From an uncultured Clostridia bacterium (GTDB lineage: Bacteria; Bacillota; Clostridia; Oscillospirales; Acutalibacteraceae): a DNA stretch of 15,438 nt. Location: positions 1-15,438 of the forward strand of contig CAMEMA010000010.1 of the NCBI GenBank assembly GCA_945926705.1. Direction: 5' to 3'. Below, one piece after another: positions 7,277 through 12,216 of the stretch. Each line of letters opens with the position of its first letter. The stretch's first letter is position 1. The notes beneath the pieces are model-generated. The model did not search any database. It saw nothing but the letters and a program-made list of their open reading frames with translations, and was not told the DNA's origin. The position numbers and the translations under genes are program-made.

Positions 7277-7822
7277 TTAATTTGTTACTTCAACCATTGC
7301 GTGTCTTATAATTCTGTCACCCATTTTGTATCCTTTTTGGTACACAGTTGAAATAAAACTTTGTTTTTCTTCATCACTGTCTTTATGAGATATTGCATTG
7401 TGAATATTTGGGTCAAAATCATCTCCAACTTCTCCGAAAGATTCTACTTTAAGATTTTTAAAAGCTGAATCCATTTGACTTTTTAAAAGAGATATTCCTT
7501 TTTTGTATTCCTCTCCTTGAGATTCCGAAGACCTAAGAGCAGCGTCAAGACCGTCTGCAATCGGTAAAATACCTAAAAGAGTTAATGAAGATGCATCGGC
7601 ATAAATGGATTCCTTTTCACGCTCTGAACGTTTTCTGAAATTATCATACTCGGCAGCGGTACGCAATAATAATTGCTTTGTTTCATCAAGCTCCTTTTTC
7701 AAAGACTCAACTTCTTGTTGTACCTTGTTGCTTTCGTCAGCCTTTTTTTCAGAATCACCGCATTTTTTGCAATCACATTCCTTTTCTTTATGGTTCTTTT
7801 CGTGTTTTTCCTTTAAACCCAC
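7277..7822 (-). CDS. grpE: Nucleotide exchange factor GrpE
   Basis: Dimeric ADP/ATP exchange factor for DnaK. The 181-residue protein has a charged, disordered N-terminus, a long coiled coil (about 30-75, with LRTAAEYDNFRKRSEREKE as the family signature), and a C-terminal beta domain ending KGYKMGDRIIRHAMVEV, the classic GrpE finish. The GTG start at 7822 is supported by AAAGGGG 8 bases upstream. The N-terminus is unusual: H7, H11, C16, C18 and C21 lie in the segment EKHEKNHKEKECDCKKC, a spacing that could bind a metal. It sits 26 bp after hrcA and 44 bp before dnaK in the same transcript. Confidence 0.96.
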   Translation of the reverse strand: MGLKEKHEKNHKEKECDCKKCGDSEKKADESNKVQQEVESLKKELDETKQLLLRTAAEYDNFRKRSEREKESIYADASSLTLLGILPIADGLDAALRSSESQGEEYKKGISLLKSQMDSAFKNLKVESFGEVGDDFDPNIHNAISHKDSDEEKQSFISTVYQKGYKMGDRIIRHAMVEVTN

Positions 7823-7848
7823 TTATTAATCCCCTTTCATAAATTAGC

Positions 7849-8877
7849 TTAATAATTTTCAAGTATCCTACCAAGCAATACTCCCATTAAATCGGAAACA
7901 TACTCGAGTTGAGAAGCAACCACTCCATAATCCATCCGAGTAGGACCTATAACAGCCGCTATACCCGATTTTTCTCCAACGGAATATTGAGTCAAAACTA
8001 CACTTGCAGACTTAAGTTCTTCGTAAATATTTTCATGACCAACTATAAAATTTATGTTTTTTCTAGCCGAACTCAAAAGTCTCAAAACCTTATCTCTATT
8101 TTCAAGAAAGTCAAACATATCAATTACCGAGTCTGTAGTAACATCTGAAATAGAAAGAAGGTTTTTGTGTCCACAAACTTTTATCTCAACTTCACATGCC
8201 TCCTTTGCAGCCTGCATAAAAACATCTAACACCGGTAAAAGCATAATTGCCGTTTCTCGGCTCCCCCCAACAAGGAAATTAACGCATTCGGGAGTAATAG
8301 ATTTTAACAGCTCACCTCTGAATTTTTCATTTAAAATTTCTCTGAGCATTCCGAGTATGTCTTCTGTCAAATCATAGTCACATCGAAAAAGCTTATTTTT
8401 TACCATTCCGCTAGTAGTCATCAAAACTATCATTGCGCTGCGTCTTCCGACTTTGACAAACTGTATATCTCTTACACGAGTTTCCCCAGCCGGAGGAGTA
8501 GTAACCACAGCAGTAAAATTAGTTACTTCCGATAAGACTTTGGCAGCCTGCTCCAACAAACTTTCAGGGTCGGTTGCTGCCATACTCAAAACACCATTTA
8601 TAAGATTTTTATCTTCGCCCAAGAGTGGTTTTTTATTCATTAATTTGTTAATATAGAGTCTATATCCCAAATCAGACGGCACTCTTCCCGAAGAAACATG
8701 TGGCTGAAACAAATAACCGAAATTTACCAAATCAGCCATTTCACTTCTTATCGTTGCTGACGAAAGCGATAAATTTAGGTCTTCGCATACAGCTTTCGAA
8801 CCTACAGGGTCTCCCGTAGAAACGTACCTATCAACTATCGCAGACAAGATTCTAAGCTTACGACTAAGAAGTTTCAG
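7849..8877 (-). CDS. hrcA: Heat-inducible transcription repressor HrcA, apparent CTG start
   Basis: Repressor that binds CIRCE and keeps the class I heat-shock operon off until GroEL is titrated by unfolded protein. The N-terminal winged helix is clear (AIVDRYVSTGDPVGSKAV, then SSATIRSEMADLVNFGYL and PHVSSGRVPSDLGYRLY), followed by the GAF-like dimer domain and the end QLEYVSDLMGVLLGRILENY. The first canonical in-frame codon is TTG at 8847, but family similarity continues upstream: the frame reads KLLSRKLRILSAIVDRYV, matching the usual HrcA opening. That frame is closed by TGA at 8886-8884. The only near-cognate start that fits is CTG at 8877, 9 bases after AGGAG (8891-8887), giving 342 residues, the typical length. 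GTG at 8887 is out of frame and overlaps the Shine-Dalgarno. First gene of the operon. Confidence 0.93.
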   Translation of the reverse strand: MKLLSRKLRILSAIVDRYVSTGDPVGSKAVCEDLNLSLSSATIRSEMADLVNFGYLFQPHVSSGRVPSDLGYRLYINKLMNKKPLLGEDKNLINGVLSMAATDPESLLEQAAKVLSEVTNFTAVVTTPPAGETRVRDIQFVKVGRRSAMIVLMTTSGMVKNKLFRCDYDLTEDILGMLREILNEKFRGELLKSITPECVNFLVGGSRETAIMLLPVLDVFMQAAKEACEVEIKVCGHKNLLSISDVTTDSVIDMFDFLENRDKVLRLLSSARKNINFIVGHENIYEELKSASVVLTQYSVGEKSGIAAVIGPTRMDYGVVASQLEYVSDLMGVLLGRILENY

Positions 8878-8904
8878 TTTTTTTCACTCCTGTTTTTCAA
8901 TTTA

Positions 8905-8931
8905 TTAGCACTCTAAGTTATCGAGTGCTAA
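8905..8931. promoter_or_regulatory. CIRCE operator
   Basis: Perfect match to the HrcA operator: TTAGCACTC (8905-8913), nine bases, GAGTGCTAA (8923-8931). It lies directly downstream of the -10 box of the hrcA operon promoter and covers the expected transcript start. Heat-shock derepression of hrcA-grpE-dnaK-dnaJ is therefore expected. Confidence 0.98.
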
Positions 8932-8939
8932 CTAACTAA

Positions 8940-8968
8940 ACTTTACCACTATTTTTCTCTCGTGTCAA
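8940..8968 (-). promoter_or_regulatory. Sigma-A promoter of the hrcA-grpE-dnaK-dnaJ operon
   Basis: On the minus strand, TTGACA (8968-8963) is followed after exactly 17 bases by TAAAGT (8945-8940). The expected transcription start falls inside the CIRCE element, the standard layout for HrcA control. Confidence 0.85.
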
Positions 8969-9015
8969 TAGTTATTTTTAAATTTTTTTATTTTTTAAAG
9001 AAAGGTATTTCAAAT

Positions 9016-9432
9016 ATGGTAATATTATCGATAGATTTAGGAAAAGTCCGAACCGGAATGGCTGTATGTGATAAAGATGAAATATTAGCTTCCCCCGTAG
9101 GTACTTTAACCGAAAAGAATGAATATATACTTATTAATAAAATTATTGAAAAAATATATGAACTTAAAGCCGAAGCAGTAGGTATAGGGCTTCCTAACAA
9201 CCTGGACGGAACAATAGGAGAAAGCGCTCTTCGAACACAAAAATTTGCCGAAATCCTTAGAAAAAAAATAAATATTCCTGTAGATTTATGGGATGAACGG
9301 AAAACAACCGTAACGGCACACGAGTACTTAAATCAGACAAATGTACGGGGCAAAAAAAGAAAAAATATAATAGATACAGTAAGCGCTTCAATCATACTTG
9401 AAAATTACATGCAATTCAGAAAATCAAATTGA
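9016..9432 (+). CDS. ruvX: RuvX/YqgF-family RNase H-like Holliday junction resolvase
   Basis: RNase H-fold nuclease of the YqgF family, linked to 16S rRNA 5'-end processing and possibly to Holliday junction resolution. The 138-residue length is exactly typical. Key features are the N-terminal ILSIDLGKVRTGMAV with the first catalytic aspartate in DLG, the central IGLPNNLDGTIGESA, the DLWDERKTTVTAHEYL box with its conserved Asp-Glu-Arg, and the C-terminal DTVSASIILENYM carrying the last acidic residue. ATG at 9016 is chosen, about 10 bases after AAAGAAAGG; an in-frame GTG at 8962 would add 18 atypical hydrophobic residues. It is divergent from hrcA and shares the AT-rich upstream region, but I see no clear promoter of its own. 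In many Firmicutes ruvX neighbours a DUF1292 gene; here that gene lies 6 kb away and is broken. Confidence 0.93.
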   Translation: MVILSIDLGKVRTGMAVCDKDEILASPVGTLTEKNEYILINKIIEKIYELKAEAVGIGLPNNLDGTIGESALRTQKFAEILRKKINIPVDLWDERKTTVTAHEYLNQTNVRGKKRKNIIDTVSASIILENYMQFRKSN

Positions 9433-9454
9433 AGTAAAAATTAAAACCAAAAAT

Positions 9455-9480
9455 GTCTCGGTGAAACACCGAGACTTTAA
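9455..9480. terminator. Bidirectional terminator between ruvX and secreted paralog A
   Basis: Perfect 9-bp stem (9455-9463 with 9467-9475) with an AAA loop. It is flanked by TTTAAT on the plus side and by ATTTTTGG on the minus side, so it can serve both convergent genes. Its core resembles the adhE terminator at 12184-12204. Confidence 0.75.
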
Positions 9481-9484
9481 TCTA

Positions 9485-9844
9485 CTAATTTACTCTTTGT
9501 TTGTACATCAATATAAAATTCTTATGGTTCGACACATATAAAACTTCTCGTTCATCTACTTCACTTACATTACCTTTTTCATATTTGTACCACTTTCCAT
9601 TTTCAAACTTCTTATAACAAACATTATTATTAGTGTTTATAGGTAAGTAACTCACTAAAAAAAGGTCACATAAATTACCATAATCATCAATTATAGTTAA
9701 ATCTATACAATGTACTTTTGAGCGAGGTTCATATTCAGATGGTTTTAGAAATTGCTCATCCTTTACAGCACCTGCCACCGGTATAAAGCTTGTTAACGCC
9801 AAACTCATCGCTAATATTTTTTTTAAAATTTCTAACTTAATCAT
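9485..9844 (-). CDS. Secreted paralog A, small exported protein of unknown function
   Basis: A 119-residue protein with a Sec signal peptide (about 1-26): basic start MIKLEILKK, hydrophobic core, and a VAGA cleavage site. The signal peptide is nearly the same as in the three neighbouring paralogs, closest to D. The mature part is unlike B, C or D. Residues 60-114 (CDLFLVSYLP, then CYKKFENGKWYKYEKGNVSEV, then FILMYK) recall the C-terminal segment of ubiquitin-specific proteases, where GHY...WY.FDD..V..V...AYxLFY is usual. The catalytic His position reads Cys here (VCY), so it is probably not an active protease; this is a weak visual match. ATG at 9844 is chosen, 12 bases after GAGG; the TTG at 9862 overlaps that site. 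No good promoter is visible, since only about 50 bp separate it from an adhE relic, and a terminator follows. Confidence 0.7.
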   Translation of the reverse strand: MIKLEILKKILAMSLALTSFIPVAGAVKDEQFLKPSEYEPRSKVHCIDLTIIDDYGNLCDLFLVSYLPINTNNNVCYKKFENGKWYKYEKGNVSEVDEREVLYVSNHKNFILMYKQRVN

Positions 9845-9896
9845 ATAATAACTTATCCTCAAATCATTTTATTTCTCATCAAACGAAAACTATTCT

Positions 9897-10058
9897 CCAT
9901 AATAACATTTCAGATATATTTATTTAATTTTGCTTATGATAGGGTACATTGGACTAGTACCTGTATATTATTTTTCATGAGCAAATCTGCAAAAATATAT
10001 CCACTTTGCTTAAAAATTCTTGCTCAGAAGTTCCATACTATTTAAGAGTAAGCGATAT
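9897..10058 (-). pseudogene. Relic of the adhE 3' end
   Basis: This stretch between paralogs A and B aligns along its whole length with the 3' end of the intact adhE gene (about 12224-12386). The first 25 bases are identical (9897-9921 and 12224-12248). In the adhE frame it reads ...AHEK, stop, YTGTSPMYPIISKIK, stop, IYLKCYYG against AHEDQCTGTNPRYPLISEIKEIYLKCYYG of AdhE. So it carries two stops, plus a one-base insertion further upstream. It ends at the stop codon of paralog B. It shows that the secreted-protein array arose by duplicating the junction between adhE and its downstream paralog. Confidence 0.85.
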
Positions 10059-10060
10059 AT

Positions 10061-10543
10061 TTAAAAATTAATTCCTTTTTTAAATTTATTAATGCACATT
10101 GCCAACACATCCTGTGACAGCAAATCTATGTTTTCTTCTGTACGTTGATTAGGATCTAATACATTATACGCCCGTTCTACCTCCTCATGGTTGTACGTCT
10201 CTTTACCATCTATAATCAAAAATAAATATTTCAGTGCCTTAATCCTTTCACTTCCCAAACTCTCTTCTGTAAATACCATATTTCTTACACATTCATCGTT
10301 ATAAAGAGAATGAACTAATTCTCTTATCAAATCTCTACCCTCAGGACCATGAGTGGATTCACCAAGAACTCCGTGATTTCTTTTTAAAGGTGGTACGTAT
10401 AAGAAACTGTTATCTTCATCTTTGTGAGATCTTTTAAGAAATCCAGACGTTGGACCTTTACCAGAAGCTCCTACTACAGGTACCATGCTCGTTAAAATCA
10501 AACCCATCGCTAATATTTTTTTTAAAATTTCTGACTTAATCAT
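10061..10543 (-). CDS. Secreted paralog B, exported protein of unknown function
   Basis: A 160-residue protein with a Sec signal peptide (1-27, basic MIKSEILKK, then ILAMGLILTSMVPVV, cleavage near VGA/S). A short charged linker with two LKR motifs (37-39, 53-55) leads to an alpha-helical region (71-131). That region, DLIRELVHSLYNDECVRNMV...ALKYLFLIIDGKETY...AYNVLDP, is shared with C and, more distantly, with D. The spacing of LY, VR and ALKYLF recalls the helical N-terminal segment of ubiquitin-specific proteases, but no catalytic Cys box is present. It is 84% identical to C (25 differing residues by hand count, none in the signal peptide). The ribosome binding site GGAGGAT lies about 11 bases from the ATG, and the promoter is full consensus. 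Function unknown; possibly a secreted effector. Confidence 0.75.
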   Translation of the reverse strand: MIKSEILKKILAMGLILTSMVPVVGASGKGPTSGFLKRSHKDEDNSFLYVPPLKRNHGVLGESTHGPEGRDLIRELVHSLYNDECVRNMVFTEESLGSERIKALKYLFLIIDGKETYNHEEVERAYNVLDPNQRTEENIDLLSQDVLAMCINKFKKGINF

Positions 10544-10581
10544 GATAATAATTTATCCTCCAATAATTTGTTTTTAACTAT

Positions 10582-10610
10582 ATTATAATATAAAAGTAGC
10601 TATATGTCAA
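10582..10610 (-). promoter_or_regulatory. Consensus sigma-A promoter of paralog B
   Basis: On the minus strand, TTGACA (10610-10605), exactly 17 bases, then TATAAT (10587-10582): a perfect match to both boxes. It predicts strong expression about 35 bp upstream of the start. Confidence 0.85.
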
Positions 10611-10658
10611 CTTTATATTAATTATTACAAAACAATAATCTACGAAATATTTAATATA

Positions 10659-11141
10659 TTAAAAATTAATTCCTTTTTTTAATCTATTAATGCACATTGT
10701 CAACACATCCTGTGACAGTAAATCTATGTTTTCTTCTGTACGTTGATCAGGATCTAATACATTATATGCCCGTTCTACATCATTGTAGTTGTACGCCACT
10801 TTGCCGTCTATAATCAAAAATAAATATTTCAGTGCCCTAATCCTTTCACTTCCCAACTCTCCTTCTGTAAACACCGTATTTCTTACACATTCATGATTAT
10901 AAAGAGAATAAACTGATTCTCTTATCAAATCTCTATCCTCAGGACCATGAGTGGGTTCACCAAGAACTCCGTGATTTCTTTTTAAAGGTGGTATGTATAC
11001 GGAACTGTTACCTTCATCTTTGTGAGATCTTTTAAGAAGTCCAGACGTTAGCCCTTTAACAGAAGCTCCTACTACCGGTACCATGCTCGTCAAAATCAAA
11101 CCCATCGCTAATATTTTTTTTAAAATTTCTGACTTAATCAT
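10659..11141 (-). CDS. Secreted paralog C, exported protein of unknown function
   Basis: A 160-residue sister of B with the same 27-residue signal peptide. Its mature part carries LLKRSHKDE and IPPLKRNHG motifs in the linker, then the helical block DLIRESVYSLYNHECVRNTV, ALKYLFLIIDGK and AYNVLDP. Most nucleotide differences from B change the residue, while the signal peptide and the last few residues are unchanged. The mature part is therefore under weaker constraint, or diverging. At residues 93-96 B reads EESL and C reads EGEL because a one-base deletion and a nearby one-base insertion cancel out. The ribosome binding site and promoter match B, except that the -10 is TACAAT. Same role as B is likely; function unknown. 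Confidence 0.75.
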   Translation of the reverse strand: MIKSEILKKILAMGLILTSMVPVVGASVKGLTSGLLKRSHKDEGNSSVYIPPLKRNHGVLGEPTHGPEDRDLIRESVYSLYNHECVRNTVFTEGELGSERIRALKYLFLIIDGKVAYNYNDVERAYNVLDPDQRTEENIDLLSQDVLTMCINRLKKGINF

Positions 11142-11179
11142 GATAATAATTTATCCTCCAATAATTTGCTTTTAACTAT

Positions 11180-11208
11180 ATTGTAATATAAAAGTAGCTA
11201 TATGTCAA
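11180..11208 (-). promoter_or_regulatory. Sigma-A promoter of paralog C
   Basis: On the minus strand, TTGACA (11208-11203), 17 bases, TACAAT (11185-11180). It is the duplicated copy of the paralog B promoter with one change in the -10 box. Confidence 0.8.
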
Positions 11209-11368
11209 CTTTATATTAATTATTATAAAACAATAATCTACCGAATATTTAATATATTAAAAATTAATTTCATTATATATATTTAACTGTACATGGAAAT
11301 TCGTTGTAGTTTTAATAAATTTTAATCATGATTAATCAATTATTTTGTGAATATTACTAAAAATAGTA

Positions 11369-12079
11369 TTAGAAGTGCACTCTCTTTTTATAAAAGTTTT
11401 TTATTCCACATTTTTCAAGTATTCTTTTTAAAGATAAATTTAATTCGCTTGTATGACAATGCTTTGTTGATTTATAAGGATCTAACACATTATATACCAA
11501 CTCTATATGGTACAAATCGTATGTAATTTTGCCTTCTAGAATAAAAAATAAATAACGCAACGCCTCAATGATTTCATCTTTCTCGCCATCATATTCAAGA
11601 ACCTTATCTCTTACCTCTTTCACTTTATAAAGTTCATAAACCTTCTTTTTTATCAATCCACATCTATCCCAAAATACAGGAACACCTTTCCAAATAGCTA
11701 AATTCGCATAAAGTATTTTTTCGGGTTTCTCAACTTCTATGGATTTATCTAAGCAAATTCTCTTTAACGAAGGCTCAAATTCAGAAGTACTATCTCTTCT
11801 TATACTCATATATTCAATAGGTCTTTTTAAAGAAGGAAATTTATTTTCAAAAACTCTGTCCTTAAAAGGCCTTCTTGAGGGAAGAATCTTTTGGCTGGAA
11901 TCGCTATCTTTTCTAGTATTTGTATTTACGCAATATCTTTGTAAAAAACAATTTCTATGTTTGTGAATCTTAAGTTCTGTCGTTTGATGTTTTTTCTTAA
12001 CAGCTCCTGCTACCGGTACAAAACTTGTTAATGCCAAACCCATCGCTAATATTTTTTTTAAAATTTCTGACTTAGTCAT
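11369..12079 (-). CDS. Secreted paralog D, exported protein of unknown function
   Basis: A 236-residue protein, the longest of the family. Its signal peptide (about 1-26, MTKSEILKKILAMGLALTSF then VPVAGA) is closest to that of A. A long basic, probably disordered linker (28-125) includes PSLKR twice (82-86, 103-107) and is rich in Lys, Arg and Ser. The C-terminal block (140-201) parallels B and C: CGLIKKKVYELYKVKEVRDK, then EALRYLFFILEGKITY and VYNVLDP. The Cys at 140, 11 residues before the LY pair, is near where a ubiquitin-specific protease would have its catalytic Cys, but the surrounding GNTC box is absent. The ribosome binding site AGGAG lies 13 bases from the ATG, long as in its sisters. 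It directly follows adhE and its terminator but has its own consensus promoter. Probably the parental copy of the array. Confidence 0.75.
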   Translation of the reverse strand: MTKSEILKKILAMGLALTSFVPVAGAVKKKHQTTELKIHKHRNCFLQRYCVNTNTRKDSDSSQKILPSRRPFKDRVFENKFPSLKRPIEYMSIRRDSTSEFEPSLKRICLDKSIEVEKPEKILYANLAIWKGVPVFWDRCGLIKKKVYELYKVKEVRDKVLEYDGEKDEIIEALRYLFFILEGKITYDLYHIELVYNVLDPYKSTKHCHTSELNLSLKRILEKCGIKNFYKKRVHF

Positions 12080-12126
12080 AAAAAACTACACTCTCCTGCA
12101 AATTGCAAATAAAAATTTTTTATTAT

Positions 12127-12155
12127 ATTATAGCGTTTACTTTGCTAAATATCAA
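12127..12155 (-). promoter_or_regulatory. Sigma-A promoter of paralog D
   Basis: On the minus strand, TTGATA (12155-12150), exactly 17 bases, TATAAT (12132-12127). Sequence just upstream (TACAAAACAATA on the plus strand, 12171-12182) is shared with the B and C upstream regions, which ties the three together. Confidence 0.8.
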
Positions 12156-12183
12156 CTATATTTTAATAATTACAAAACAATAA

Positions 12184-12204
12184 GCCCCGGTAAAACACCG
12201 AGGC
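12184..12204 (-). terminator. adhE terminator
   Basis: On the minus strand, GCCTCGGT pairs with ACCGGGGC (one G-U pair) around a GTTTT loop and is followed by TTATTGTTTT. It begins 12 bp after the adhE stop. The T-run is broken, so efficiency may be moderate. Confidence 0.65.
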
Positions 12205-12216
12205 AAAATATGAAAA

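Larger units (their letters stand above)
10052..11264. repeat. Tandem duplication of a ~598-bp unit containing paralogs B and C
   Basis: Two direct copies, about 10052-10651 and 10651-11264, each hold one promoter, a 5' leader and one gene; the gene starts are 598 bp apart. By hand I count about 39 differences over the 483-bp coding part and about 5 over 100 bp of upstream sequence. The sequence ATTAAAAATTAATT marks the junction and recurs at 11259-11272, after the second unit. No transposase or terminal inverted repeats are visible, so unequal recombination is the likely origin. Confidence 0.9.

Noticed and set aside
7605..8656. Plus-strand open frames opposite grpE and hrcA
   Set aside because: No start signals, low-complexity products, and full overlap with recognised genes.
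10052..11264. Possible insertion sequence or CRISPR array behind the direct repeats
   Set aside because: No transposase, terminal inverted repeats or evenly spaced short repeats; each unit is a whole gene with its promoter, which fits tandem duplication.
11321..11335. AT-rich palindrome TTAATCATGATTAA downstream of paralog D
   Set aside because: Too short and AT-rich to separate from chance in this sequence, and no T-run to make it a terminator.
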